Positions 1 through 14,310 of a stretch of 64,000 nucleotides of DNA are shown piece by piece. How positions within the stretch are numbered: position 1 is the first letter of the stretch; each line of letters starts with the position of its first letter. The position numbers and the translations under genes are program-made. This DNA comes from Climacteris rufus (Eukaryota > Chordata > Aves > Passeriformes > Climacteridae), in contig VZRZ01003090.1 of the NCBI GenBank assembly GCA_013398175.1, forward strand, positions 160,292 to 224,291, written 5' to 3'. The notes beneath the pieces are model-generated. The model did no database searches. It was not told the origin of the DNA and was given only the letters and a program-made list of their open reading frames with translations.

Positions 1-3000
1 CCCCACCCCCCCGTTTTTCTTAAACACAGAGAAGGAAGAAATCTTGCCACAGTAACAAGAGGTTTTCATCAAGTCTCATTACCTCAAGCACAGCCGCGCA
101 CTGCAGCCCCCACAGAGAACAGCCTTCGGTTCCTGCTGTCATTAAAGGAACGAAGATCTTAAACAAAAATTAAACCCTGGACAGCATGGAGTTGGGAGCA
201 CATGAACGCATCAGGCAGGGAAGGGTGTGAGAAAGCCGAGGGGAAGAGCAGGAGTAGAGCCACCAGCCAGGGTTCCGCTCTAGCAGCTGGGGAGGGATGG
301 GGCAGGTTAAATGTGTCCTGCAGAGCAGGACAGAGGGAAGCTCTTTCCTCTGTTTCGAGCCAGCATCCAGAGGTATGCTGTATTTCCCACACCTAGGGAC
401 ACAGCAACGTCCTGGAACATTAGTAAAGCTCAGGGTAAAACTAGACCAGCAATTATGATAAAAAAGCACAAGGCTTTGTCTCAGTCTGCGATGTTGCACA
501 AAAGGATGATTTTGCACACTTTGACCCATGTCCATTTTTACTCCAGGGAGTCCTCATCCCTTCCAAACAGCACCATGTCCCGTGCTTCCCAGAGTGGCTG
601 CACAGCACATCTTAACCTGCAGCAGCTGCTCTAAGCCTGAAGCAGGTGGCTGCTGGTGTTTAATAGCTCGGGAGGAGGGTTTGAAGGGCGAAGGCAGCAA
701 CTCTACATTTAAACAAGGGATTTCTATACCAGGGGGTTGTTAGTCAAAGGGCTATCAAGTCAAAGTGCTCTTAAACCATAGTTTTTCAAGTATTTCTTTG
801 AGCAAATCGCTGGGTTAAGCAGCTTTCCTCTCCACCTTGGCTACTTTAATCCAGATCAATTCCCTGATCCAGTTCAATGTGCAGCAGCACGTTCAGCTGC
901 ACTGGCACAGATGAACAAGCAGCTCAGGAGCAGCAGCAGGGGCTGCTGAAAACAACCCTCATAAAACTACACCCTCAGATTCGGCAGGCATGACACTTAG
1001 TCCCAGGGGAGCAAGATGCTGCATGTAAATCCCATGAAAACCAAGGGAAGAGGGATACTTCATACATGGCTGACAGGGAAGAGATGAGCTGAGTCAAAGA
1101 GGACAAAAACAAACCAAAAATCTGGTGACAGTGTGGCCATGTTTTATGCACCTCTAGACAAGACAGAAGTTTTATCTCTCCCATAGGAATGGAGAAAGGC
1201 CAAAAGCTCTTCCTTGTGAAGCTGGCAGTACAGCCAGGAAAGGCAGAGCTACGCAGAAGAACCAACAATGGCAAAGAACCAATGAAAGGTGAACAGAGAC
1301 CTCCGAGGATCAAGGAGGATACGAACCCACAGCTGGTGAGGAGTAGGAACTGTGTGGGGACACCACAGAAATAACTCACTGGCAGAGCAGTGAGGAGGAG
1401 AAGGGAGTCAGGAGATGAACTGGATGACACAGAGGCAGGATGAGGAGGTAGGGGGTCCAGCATGGGCACAGAGCAGGGGATCAGGAGAAACAGTAAGAAA
1501 GCTACTTCAGATCTCTGGTGTCACAACCATTCTGGCTGTGAACATTTTAATGGGTCATTATCCAAGCAGTTCATACCCACCCTGGTTCTGGACTAATTAC
1601 ATCCATTCTTTAAAAAGATGTCACATAACAAGGTCTACCAAAATTACAGAAGCAGACAGGAGAATAAGGGAAATGTCTGACTGTACTAGAAACAGACTAG
1701 AAAATAGTGCCAATTTCATAATGATACAATGCAAGTCAAAGATATATTTGCCTCTGCAGCACTGAAAAGTGCCGCAGTCATCCCACCTTGGAAAGGAAGT
1801 ACAAAAAAGTGAGGAGGTTCAGCAACTGGCAACAAAGAGAAGGGATCTGAAAAACAGCAAATGCTCACATGAAGTCCACATGGGCAAAACAACAGCCATG
1901 TGCTGGGTAGGGAAGTCTTCTAGTCTGCAGCCATACTACAGTGCATACCAAGGCTGGGACACAGTGGGTGCACACTGTTCTCCCCAGGAAAGCTGTCCAC
2001 CTGCTCACAGCCAGCTGCCACCGCCTGGCCTAAGTGCCACCAGCCATGGAGGAGTCACTCCCTGCGGAGCCAGCAAGGCAGACCCTTCACCCACACCTGC
2101 CAGGCTGGATACACTGCACACGGAGTCTTCGCTGCCGAGCCTCATGCTTGGTATTTCCACAGCCTCGCACACAAACACCTTGGCTGGGCTGCTCTTCCTT
2201 GCCGCTTCAACACAGACAGCACAAACTCTGCCATGCAAAAGAAATGGAAAGCCCTGCTGTAAACTGATTGCAGGAATATACTGGAGTCTTACCCACGCTC
2301 CAGGGCTTGACAGCAACACAGTCAGGTCAGGGGATACCTGTGCTGTTCCTTGGACTTGGATCTATCCAAGGTAGACACACAGGAATGCTGCTTCAGTGTA
2401 TATTTGCTTACTTGCCAGCAGCCTAGATTCTTGAAAACCTACTCCATGTGACTAGTCTGTCTCACATCACAAGTCAGGCCCTTGATGTGGGCTCCCAGAT
2501 GTCAACTTCTGCAACAGCCTCCAACAGAGGCGATAAGGACAGTGGAGTTTGAGGCAAGGTACAGCTACCTACAGTTGAAACAGGCCTTCCATAAATGCCA
2601 GAGGAGAAGGAGGAGCAGGCTCTAGGCAGCATGTGCAAGTAAGGAACTTGTATTGATGCAGGCTAACATCATCCCAGGGACCAGGAGTCTGACTCCCATG
2701 ATTAAAGCATGGTCAAGAAATGTTCCCTGACATTCCAGCCTATAAGCTGTGGAGCAGGCTCTCATGGGAAGTGGGGGCAGCCTCATCCCACTTCTCTGTA
2801 AGGAGTGATGGGACAGGCAGTAGGGAATCAAGCCCTAAGACTGGTGAGATGTCCTGATGGGGACAGTCTCATAAGAAGCCTGAGAAACATCTCCCCAGTT
2901 GTGCCAACACAGCTGTTTGCAAGACAGATCACTGTAGCCTGAGTAATTTCACGTATTAGGAGGGATGGGGCTTCTGACCCACAGCAGGTAACTGATGTAT

Positions 3001-4271
3001 ATTACAGCATGGTCCTACCAATGGCTGCACCCACAAAACCAGTGAGATCATGGTGGCACAGGACCAGAATGGGAGGTGAGGAAGTAAGAATTTCTTAGGC
3101 CATGCTACAAGCATCTTTATATTAACCCTGTGCACGTGAAATCATGCAAAGAAAGGCAGTGGAGGATGCAATAGTGGACGGTGTTTACTAAGCTATGACT
3201 CAGTATGGTCAGACTTCTGTAATAGGACCTGGCCTAACATATATGGAGATTATCTTAATTTACAGCAGAGAATGTCCCTGTTGATAACCTACCCAGTATC
3301 AAGTAAGTTTCTGATATACTGGACTGGTACTAACTTAAGTGTTTGAGGTCTCAAAGACTGCCTCAGTTTTCACTTTATTTAACATGTAATTGTATCCCTT
3401 AGACATTTCCTTTTTATATTTTCTGAATGGGAAAAGATCAGCTTGGTTTTGAACTGTACGCATGGGCAGGAATGCTTATTTTACCACATTTAAAGGTAGC
3501 AGATGTCCTTTTGGTTTGGGTTTTTTGTTTTGATTTTTTGTTTTGTTTTGTTTGGGGATGTGGGGAAAAGAGGTGTTAAGAGTATCACAAAGTTCAAAAT
3601 TAATGTTGCAACTTGTAACACACTTCCCCTCTCCCACAACACTGGCTGCAGAACCTACCCACGGCTGACACTACTCATGAAGCTCCATATGGTTCTGCTT
3701 CCCTTCACTTTCCTCAGCCTAACAAACTTTGGCACTGCTCAGATTTTCCTGGTCCTGAGGAAACAGGAGAGATTCCAACAATTCCAGTTTATCCTTCCTT
3801 TGCTTTACAAAGCTCCCATGGTGCCGTCTGTGAAAAACCTATTGTAATGGCAAAGCATAAAGGCAAACTCATCTGAACGCCACTGGTGGTGTAGAACTTC
3901 TCATACTGCATTCAATATTGGCAACAATTACTGACATTGCATTAGAGTTGAAGGACTTCAGTAACATCAGAGTACCTCGTGCTCAGCACAACTTACACAT
4001 ACCTCAACAAATACCTGTGCCTGACTAACAGGCTAGTAGAGTTATTTAAGGTAGAAAGGCTTCAAAACACATCCTCATTTTAAAGCACCCATGAGTTGAC
4101 AACAGTTTGTGCAATTATCACAAACCACTCAAGAAAAGCTTCCAGTACACCTGGGAAGTAACCATGTACACAGTAAGTACCCTGTATGCACCATAACTCA
4201 GCAAGTGCTTTTTGCAGCTCCCTTCTACACTCAGTCATGAAGGATATAGATCATTACAGCCTCCAGCTATA

Positions 4272-4345
4272 GAGCTTTAGCTCACAGAGTAGCAGCTCAC
4301 ACTTTTAGCTCTGGAGATCCCCAGTTCAATCTGCTGCATGTCAGC
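4272..4345 (+). repeat. tRNA-derived SINE head relic
   Basis: An A-box-like stretch (TAGCTCACAGAGTAGC, from 4,278) is followed 43 bases later by a B-box-like stretch (CAGTTCAATCT, at about 4,322). That is the spacing of the two internal Pol III promoter boxes of a tRNA. No cloverleaf can be closed over the segment, so it is not a functional tRNA. A decayed tRNA-derived SINE is the best explanation; chance similarity remains possible. Confidence 0.35.
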
Positions 4346-5212
4346 CGAGAGGGCAGCTGTCATATAATTACAGCCACAACTTTGCATGTGAAAAAGTAGG
4401 GAGAGTGAACAGAGATCTTATTATAGAATTCTAGTTGCAACCTGCTGAAGAGCTCCCTATTTAAAGTAACTTCTTGTAAAGAGGAGGGAGAGGGGGCAAA
4501 AAAAAAAAGGAAAAAGCAGAAAGAGAATCTTCCAACTCAGCTTCCCAATTCCCTGTTTTGCAGAAGAAACCAGTTCAGCTTTGCAGTCTTTTGTTACAAA
4601 TGCATATGTATACTAGAAGAAGCACACAAGTGCAGAGCCAGGAGTAAGGCTCCTGGCTTATCAGTCCAAAAAAGAGGAAAAGGAAAAAAAATTCTCATTG
4701 CTGCAACTGAGACATCTGAAGTCCAACAAGGCATCATTGTTTCTTTCTGAACTATAACCACCCAGCAGCAGCCAAGCCATTTAGCTATGCAATTTAAGTA
4801 TTAAAATTTAAGTTCAAGAAATCTTAAGTCAGTTACATCCTGTTTTTTCAAACTGTACATAGAAGCTCTCAGGAAGATTAAACAAACAAAGAATCTGGGA
4901 AAAGAGTATGTTTGAAATACAAAGGTACAAACCATAGTGAAAAATTCACTCTCAAATTAAAACTTCTTTTAGTGAGTGTAACACAAAACAATTAGACCAA
5001 GTTTCTTCTTATCCATTCATCTTTCTGCAGATCCTTCTGCACACACAGAGCCATTTTGAGCCAAACTTTTTTCCAGTCCAAGACAGTCAAAAACTGACTT
5101 TGAAACATGTAATTCAGTTTTAAAGAAACACTAGTTTTCCCCCACAACAATTCTAGAAATCTATTTCAAGCTTAAGATACAGATTCCTTGCAGAACATTC
5201 TTCTCTCCTCGA

Positions 5213-5236
5213 CAGTCCCGTCCATCCATCCATCCA
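5213..5236. repeat. Short TCCA microsatellite
   Basis: About four to five copies of the tetranucleotide TCCA run from the end of the preceding line through 5,235. It has no neighbouring gene signal. Confidence 0.7.
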
Positions 5237-8200
5237 CAACCCAGCAGCACAGAACGCGTGGGTCTCCCACTGCCTGAGGTGAATCAACCACTTTGGACCA
5301 CGAGCAACAAATGGGAGCTAACTCTCCAGCTTCCTACAAACTACTTACCTGCTTGCTGAAACCACTTTGGTGGACCAATCTGACCCAAACTGTTCAGCAT
5401 GTGCTGCAAGAACACAGGCTCCCTGAAACACACCAGTTCATGTATGCTACACCACTGGCCCTCCAAAACTCCCTGAAACACAGTGCTGTACTTCCAACAA
5501 GACTTGAAGTAGTGCCTAGTCTCTAGCCAAGCTGGAAGGTGTTCAGGCAATTGCTAACACCAAGCACAAACTTGCTACAGTGAACTCCAGAACAGAATTT
5601 AGCAATACTTTGTATTTAAACCAGCTGAATTCTCTCTCATCGGCCTTGTTTCTGAAGACCCATTTTTATTTGGCTCAGAGAGCCTTCTGCTTCTCCCCTC
5701 AAGCAAGACTTTCTCAGGAAACACACAAAGCAGCTGACCATCTCCCTCCCTTTAGAAGAGGGTGAAGGAGAGAATCAAGGACACGAAGCCCAAGTTATGT
5801 GCAGCTGCAGCAGCACAGATACATTTGGGGCTGATTATGGACTTGCAGCAAAACCCTGGCTGGGCTCATCCCACAGGAGGGACCCATAAAAAGTTCACCT
5901 CCCCCTCACCTACTGCAGTCAGGCAAAGCTCACAAACATCTGAACCACACTTGTCCAACGAAAGCAGTACAACCCTGTGCAGAGATTACTGAAATGAAAC
6001 ACCATGATGCTATTTTCTGGTATTACTTCTTCAGAATTCAGCACTGCTAAAAGGTTCCAGATAGACATTCTCTGGAGACCCAAAGCCTTTTCCTACCTTG
6101 AGAACACATGCAGAGAGAACAGCAGCAAAACTTACTCGTACTTTTCTCAGCTCTTCCAACCTGCCAAGGCTGAAATGACTGACAAAGGTCCAAAATGAGG
6201 GACACACATAAATTATTAATATTGCACTAGAGTAGATTCACTGTTGCTGTAGCAATCTAAAGACTTAGCAGAGGCAGGCTCTGCAGGGAAATACTGCTTT
6301 ACTTCAAAATCATTCATTCAGGAAACTTACTGAGGAGAGAAGTACCATTCTGCAGCACACTCTGTCAAACCCCTCAGCTTTAAGACCCTTCATTTTTAAA
6401 GCAAAAGCAATTTTAACAAGAACAGGAAATTGATGTGAAGCATAAGAAGCTTCAGATTTCAAGTGAGCAACACAGGAACAGCATTACTTCTGGACACAAA
6501 TTCCAACACACAGATCTTCTCATGCCTGAAAGTCCATCCCACTTCTGAGGGCCAGGTAAGTGTTCTGTCTTTGCAGCCTCTCTGCTGGAACAGCCAAGTG
6601 GGACAGCAGTGAGAGGATAATGGATAGCTGTGCTCTACCAAGTGGAAGGGAGCCAAAAAGCCACTACAGTTTGCTTCTCAGATTGCAACCTGTGCTTTAC
6701 ACCCGTGCAAGGCTCCAGATTCACATTCCCACCAACCTTTTATTTCGTTCCAGGTCTCATGCAGTACCTGCTGCCACAGTAACCATGTGCCCATAAGCAG
6801 TACAGAGAGAGACACAGCTTCCTGCTGATCTATTTGCCTCCTCTCCCCTGTTGCAAGGGGAACAGTTTATGCTGGGGCATTAGTCTGTTTTACATTAATT
6901 TCAAGAACTAGGACAGACATGAACTTTGACATTTCTGAAAAAAGTTAAATTATTTTCATCTTTCTTAATAATCAGAATAGATTTGCTTTTCATTTAAAAT
7001 ACAAAATTTCCCTCCCAAAATATCTGAAGTAGTTACTGAAATGTTTTCTTTACCAAAGCCCTGCAAAGCCTCAAGATTATTAATAATATTTTGAATTTAC
7101 AGAGGCACAACCTTGCTCCATACCAACAAAATAAGAGAAAGCAGTCCATTTTTCACACAATAAAGCAACTAATTTTTAAAACTAGTACTTTCTATTAAAA
7201 GTTCTTGCATTGAAAAACCCAGAAAGGTTTCCAGTAACTCTAGACACTGATGGGGGCAAAGAAAAAACAGACCCTACCCCCAGCTGGATGGCATTCCTCT
7301 CCTTGGGTGCAATGTGGTAACATTTGATTGACGCATCTGATCCATTCCAAAACTCCAGGCGTTGTTTTAATCATCAATGGGTAGAATCCTATTAATTTTC
7401 AGGGAAAAAAAAAAGAAAAACAGAAAAACAGAGTAGAATATGGATGCAGGACACAGAGCACCTCACATTTGTCTAGCAGATCTAGCTGATTTAGTTAGAT
7501 CCATAATAATCAACAGATTAAAGACTGAGCTGATGACAGAAACTCACATCTACCAGTACAAGCCCCCTTTTCCCTTCCACCCTCCTTCATCTCATCTCAG
7601 TCTCTCAACACAACGTGGAACATTAGTCCCATGCCAAAGGAAATGAAATAGGAATAGGGAAAGGAGTGGGAAGAGATAAACCAGGGTAAATAGGGATAGC
7701 ATGAAGAGCCCACTGGCATGCAACCAAGGGCCTGCACAGGCCCTTGCTACGGCAGAAAACAGGAGACCAAGCACGTAGGAGGAGATGGCAGGAGAACAGA
7801 TGTGAGAAGAAGGTTCAAGAGTCCCTGAGCTCAGGAGGTAAGAAATGGCAGCAGAGCACACCACTGAGCCCCAGCACACACAGCAGCAGCACCAGGTGCC
7901 CCACTGGCTTGGTGCCTGCCGTGACAGGCATTTCAGTATTGATGTGCATGGTTCGAGAAATGCAGTGTGAACCTTCCACATCAAATAAGGCTTCCCAGTA
8001 CGCCCATAAATTTATTTGGGTATCAGCCAAACCCAGATCCACCAATCCCAGATCCGCTTTTGCTCTGAAATAAACCTTCACTTACAGTCTTGCAACAAAC
8101 AGTTGCTGCTGTTTCGTTTCAGCGCTGATGAGCACTGCAAGCCCTAAGGACCCACCAACGTAAGAGGCAGCTCAATTCCAAAGGACTTTACCCGTTCCAG

Positions 8201-11200
8201 AAGCAGCCAGAAGGTGAGCATCTGACCCTTCCAGCTGGCCAGCTGACACATCAGACCAGCCCACATCCCATTCAATCCCCCTGGAGTGTGGTACCATCCC
8301 ACTAGAAGTGGTAACCTGGCTGAATGTCAGCAGGACATCAGGGAAATACTCCCGGTCCAGCTGACCAACTGCCTGTTTGGGAACATGAGCTGCACAAATG
8401 TCTTTGGACACAGCACTGTTCCTCGGTTCTTCCTTATATCTGTGCTGTGTTCCCAAGTCTCAGGAGGATTATCAGCAGAGAAGTGCTGGGTGAGGAAAAG
8501 TAGGAAAGGCAAGAACAGGCTGATGTACTGCAAAGGGAAGGAAGCAGCAGGATGAAGCTGGGATTTTTCCAACCAGTAGGAAAACTGGTTGCTATACTGT
8601 AGAGCAGAATCTGGGGGAAACAGGAGGGAGCTAGTCACAGAAAGGAGGCAGGTGAACAGGAAAGACCCCGGGCTGATAAATCAGATATTGCTGCCGAAGT
8701 CTTACATCAGCCCCTGCAGCCTCTAGCACTGACTTGGGGGGGGGCTCAGCAACAAGCAGGATATGCCACAAGCATGCCCACCCAACAGCTTCAGGTAGTC
8801 ACTTAAGGTATCTCAGGTCCAGAAACCATTAAGTGTCCTGAAGATAAGGACACAGACCTTGAATTCCACATGACACGGTCACGTGCAGCTCACACAATGA
8901 GAAGGACAGGCTGCTTTGCCCAGCCCTGACAAGGACCACACAGCTGCAGCTCGTACCTCCCTTAGGCTCTCAGAGCAAGTGGCTGCATTCCCAGCCAGCC
9001 TGCCTTTGTAACCAACCCCCCGGCCCGCCAGGAGGGCCTGAACCCTGCACCATCAGCAGTGAAAGCACAAACCTCCACCTCATGCTCTAAATAATTAAAC
9101 TCTGTGGGAGCATCAACAGACTCATAAAACTCTTACACAGACCAAGCCAGTCATTAATGGGGGTCAAAGATGAGCGCTCTATTTTTTTTTAAGAGTGCTT
9201 TGATGCGTGGGGAGAGCAGTGAGAGGAGATCTTCATTACCCTTCTCCAGTACCTGATGAATTTTTCCTTTCCTGGCTATCAACACCTCCTACTTCCACTG
9301 AACCCCATACTGCTGGCAATCATCTGGACAGCCAGAGACAATTAGAAGGTGTGTTTGGATGACATCTGTGCTACCCAGTCACCTGCAGGTAGGGAAGCAA
9401 GAGGCCTCACTGAGCAAAGCCAGGCTCTCCCAGAGGCTCAGCCGGTGCTTATTATGAGGTCTGGGTTTCCCCAGGGCCAGTGTGATGCTTAAAGTCATGC
9501 AAACCACAACCTCACACACCGTCTCCCCTAGAGCAAGGCACGGAGCAGAGCACAAGCCAGTAAAATATGTCAGGATTATTAGCTTGGGCTCAGAGCCAGA
9601 GCTGGGAACTGCCACAAGGGTAGAGAGGCTGCCTGCAGCCCTGCAGGTCAGCAGGAAGGAAGTGGAAGTCCCCCGACAGGCAAGGAGAGGCAATAGGCAG
9701 GAAAGGCAAACCACAGTTGAGAAAGGGTCGCAGAAACACTAGTCTGACCCATCCCTTCTAGCCTTAAAATACGGATATATACACATACACACATGAGCTT
9801 CTTGCTACTGTGCTCTGTTCAGACATTTTAAGGAGAGGTCTGCTCTTCCCATTCTATCTGCATTCCCCCAGTCCATACCAGCTTTGGAAATGGTTCTTTA
9901 CGCTTTCCATCAATAAAATCTCCTTGGGTGGAGAGAAGCGAAAGCAGGCTCTTTTGGGGAAAGGATCACCACAACACAGAAACTCCCCCAGCAGCAGGCA
10001 GGGATGCTGGATGCTCTATCGGCAGTCCCAGTTCCAGTGTGCACCAGCCTCTGCCAGCCTGCTTTCTCTGCTGCATTTGCTTTGTGTGGAGGAGAGGCCA
10101 CAGACTGGAAGTGGCTCTAGGATCTCTGCTACTGTGCCAAAAGAGTGACTGGTGTAGCAAGGCCAGCTTTTATTTATTAATTATAAGTAAAACTGATAGA
10201 TGCCCCTTTTATCAGGTCACTAGAAACCTTCTCCCAACAAGCCCCAATACCTGCATGTTCAGAGGGAAGTTAGGAGATTTACACACAATACCAACACTCA
10301 TCTTTTCCAGCATGGCAAAAGCAGCAGCTGTTACTTCCCTTATTCTTGGAAATAAGAGGAAAAACAGCTAGGACTCTGGAGCCTTGACACCTCTTCCCTC
10401 TCACCCTTTGGCCATCAGAGCTATGGTTACTATTCAGAGCAGAAGTGCTCCACAGGGCACACATTCCAGGGGGCTGAGCCATCCAACGTGGCCAGGCTCA
10501 AAATGGCAGACAGCGATGAATAGGATAATTAGAAAGTACAACAGCAACCACAACATAAAAACAAGCAGCTTCTATTACAAGAAACAGTTCTATGGCATGG
10601 TTAGATCCATCACCCCATATGTTGGGTTGTGGTGGTGCCTCAGGAGCCTGCTGCTATTATCTGTTTGCAATCACATTTCAGCCCGTCTTTCTGCTTAATG
10701 CACGAAAAGCAAAGCTAATCAGATTCGCTCTCTTTCTGCTTAATGTCTCCAGTTCCCAAGCATGCTCTGTACTGCTTCAATTGATGTTCAAGTAACACTG
10801 GCCAGGAGCACACAGTGCAAAAAATAAAAATATAGAAAAATGGAATTACCTATTAATTTTAGTCCTTCTTTCCACCTATTTCGTCTAAAATTTCTTCTAC
10901 ACTTGAGCTTTGCAAACAAAAGTCAGGAAATTCCTGTTTCCCTCTCTACACCACACCCGGCTCCCGTATGAGTTCCCATCTTCAAGCTGCTCCTCCAATG
11001 GTATCTGGGCAATTAATTACAGCACAGACCTCTCAGGCTTCCCTCTCACTCTCTGGAATAGCTTTTTAAAGTATTTCCTGGCTAGGAACCTCCAGATTAG
11101 GGTGTCTTCTGCTGGCACTGTAATAGCCCCTCTTTGTTAATCTATCTGAAATGACCATCACATGCTCTCCTACTCCCTCTCCCTCCAGTAGTATTTAATT

Positions 11201-13117
11201 ACTGCAGTCCTGCATGGGAACTCTAACATGCTCTCAGCATTTCAGGCCTGAGGACAAACAGGACCCCAAAATGGTTGCATTTTTCGCTGCATTCCTTCAC
11301 ACTCCAAAGGGCAGCTGGAGCCATGCTGAAGTCAGCTACAACACCTGGATCTTTGCTAGAGCAACCAACACAAGAGCAGATAAGCTGCTCCCAGACAGGG
11401 CACATTGCATAAAAATTCAGCAAAGAGGTCCAGGAAGAAGCTGGCTTACAGGAACACCCACCATCATGAGCCAGGTTATGCAGTAGAGGAGCAGAGTCAC
11501 CCATTACAAGCACAGTTGAAGATTTGCCAGAAGAACAACAACAAAAAAAAATCAGCAAGTATTTACACGAGAAGAGAAAGAGATGTAGGTGGGAGACAAA
11601 ACTGCCAGGATACATATCTCTATCCAGAAGAAGTGAAAAAAAGGGAGACTGCAGAGATGAAATCCCAGACAGCCCATGCATCTGTACACATCCCCCAGCT
11701 AATACCCACTACATCAATCAGAACAATGGCAGCTCCAGAGAAGACCCCGATTATCCAAGCTCCTTCACTAACATCTTCCCCAGAGGCTGCACGCATGTGC
11801 AAAGGGGTGGAAAAAAACCCCATACTTCTCAATGAGATTACTTACAGCATTTTTTATATTGCTCTCACTCTTACAAATGTGTCTTTAAAAAAATATTGCA
11901 GCTGGCTTATAAATGTGTCTGTTTTTTTAAAAAAACGAAACATATCCTTGAAAACAAAGACACTTTGTGCTCACCATATCCAGTGGCATCATTATTTAAT
12001 ATCAATGCACTGATTCTTTTCTTTATTCACTCCATCCTTGGAACACAAACCCACTGTAACAGCCACCCAGTGTATAATCTTACCATGCAAAGCAACACAA
12101 CCCTACAATAATCTTTTTCTTGCCATAATGTCTTCAACTATGAACAAAAAGAATTTAGCTTTAAATGCTTTAAAAAACCAACCCAACCAAACTACAGTAC
12201 AGCCTGAAACAAATCTCTGACTCTCAAGCTGGAGCGAATTCCCTTGTCCCTCCCTATGACGTCCCTTATTTGAAAATGGCTGCACAAACATTTCTAATTG
12301 TGCACCACACCAATTGCAACCTGCCCCTCCTGCCAGGTACAGCTGCTGGGTCAGTCCACACATGCACAGGCTCACTGCATCCTGCTGCCTCTGGCACACT
12401 GCTCTTCACTGACATCATGCTGTATAAAATTCACCAGACGGGCACGGTTTGTGCTCCTTTAGCCATAAGGCAATTGCTGTGGGCCAACAGATGCCTCCAT
12501 CCAGTCTCCAAATGCACACTCTGACCTGCACTGTGCCCCTGCTAAGCAGACGCCTGGGCACGTGTCTCGTTGGACACGCGTCTTCCCCACAGTCAGCACG
12601 GGCCAATGCAGCTACATCCATCCATCAAGGGCAAAGTGAGGCACAAACACCATCCCCAACAGTCAGCAGAGGCACAGCTTGCCTTGGCCAGCTCCCATGG
12701 AGCTGGAGCTTCATCTCACCCCTGGCTCATCGCATCCCTGGAGCAAGATGGCACCGTTCTACAACACCACAGCACTGTCCCAGGAGGCCTTCCCCATTTC
12801 TGCTAGTGTCTGAAAATTCGTTAGGCAGTAGCACCTGGAACAACTGCAAGTCACAGTTTAGATGGAGAGACTTCCTCCAGGTGCCGTGGCACCCAACTCC
12901 AGGCGTGGCTCACCAAGGCATGGAGAAAATTCTCCAGATGTTTCCCTATCCTTGTCATTTACCCCAGACCACCTGGTCCCACCAGCTCCAGGGTCTCAGT
13001 CCAAACAGCTGCCATCACCAGGGTTGGGGAAGCTCTCTTACAAACCTGGCCTACAGCTATCCCATCGGGCGGTTTCCTTTTGCCCTCTCATAAGGAACAA
13101 TTACTGCTACTACTTTT

Positions 13118-13162
13118 TGAGCCCGTTAATAATAATATATGAGCCTAATAATAATAATTCTT
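13118..13162. repeat. AAT-rich imperfect tandem repeat
   Basis: Two imperfect copies of a unit of the form GAGCC(x)TTAATAATAAT occur head to tail, giving an AAT-triplet microsatellite. This is simple-sequence DNA in the presumed intron. Confidence 0.6.
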
Positions 13163-14244
13163 AGGCTCACAGCAAAAGGCTCTCAGGAACTACAGTATGT
13201 CTCTTATTGTAGAGGCAGTGAAACTCAACCTCTTCCCTTTTTTTCCCCTTTTGAAAACACTGCTTGGGAAGGAAGTCAGCATCTGGAGGCACACGAGCAT
13301 ATCTGAGGGAAAAAAGAGGTGCAGAGGGGAAGGGAGGGATCTGAAAATGAAGGCTGAGGGTGAGGCTTCACATTACAACTGAACCAGGCTAATAGGTCAC
13401 TGCTGCCAAAAAAGGGGGGGCCCCATTTTCACCTTTCTTTCATTCCTTACCTTTCACTGCTGGCAAAACAAATCTTGCCCCTCCTGCACAGCAGCTCTGA
13501 TGCGAGCCTGAACCTGGTGAACAGGTTCAGCTCTCTGTCCCAGGAGAAAACAATTCACTTTTTTATGGTTTTGGGCAAGTCAGCTTTCTGAAAGCTGAAC
13601 AAGCTGTATGCACAAGGCAAGGAATATGGCCACAGAGCCAGGAGCAAAGCATGATCACTCCTGTTAGGAGGAGCAAGTGGTTAGATCGGTTCGGCCACAG
13701 CAAGAAAATCCATCCTTACCCATGTGAAACTGCAGTTCCATCCAACAAGGATACTGGTCAGCACAAAACAAGGGGCCTAGCTGAAAAACCTGCAACAGAG
13801 GCATTTGCTAATAATCTTAAAATAGGTAGTTCTACCTATTATCAAGGTCTCCTTATCAATAGCATTTATGAAGGTAGCCATGTAGATAAAAAACTAAAAC
13901 TGAGCAGACCCATACTAGACAGAAATACGACAGGTACTGCAGGATTTCCAATAATAATCCACCCTATTTCTAAATTGGACTCTGATATTATCAAACAAGA
14001 TGGCTGCCTTCATCACTATGCTAAAGAAATGTCTGTTTTCATTACAAACTTAACAGTTAGTTTCAGGGTGCATTTTTCTTTCCCCATTAGCTTCTATATC
14101 ATCAGATGAACAAAAATAATGCATTTTTTTGATTAAAAAAAAACCACCAAGCCCATAGTAACTCCACTGTCTTTATTTCTCTCCACCTCCTCTGCTCAAT
14201 TACTAGAAGCAATTTACAGACAATAAATGTAACTTCACAGCTGC

Positions 14245-14310
14245 CTGTATGAAGTATTCCCTTCATTTTATAGATGAGGTTACAGGCTATACAGAAATTA
14301 ATATCAGCGA
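14245..14310 (-). repeat. MIR-like core-SINE relic
   Basis: The stretch TATTCCCTTCATTTTATAGA followed by TGAGGTTACAGG closely follows the reverse-complement MIR core, which typically reads roughly ccccattttacagatgaggaaactgagg. The match covers only some tens of bases and decays on both sides, as expected for an ancient SINE. Confidence 0.45.

Noticed and set aside
1769..2374. 201-codon plus-strand ORF
   Set aside because: Low-information Ser/Thr/Pro-rich sequence in the presumed intron, with overlapping open frames on both strands.
6553..6573. GTAAGT...TTTGCAG on the plus strand resembling a 21-base intron
   Set aside because: Far below the minimum vertebrate intron length; coincidental splice-like motifs.
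11405..12013. 202-codon plus-strand ORF
   Set aside because: Runs through A-rich low-complexity stretches (poly-Lys) with no family resemblance.
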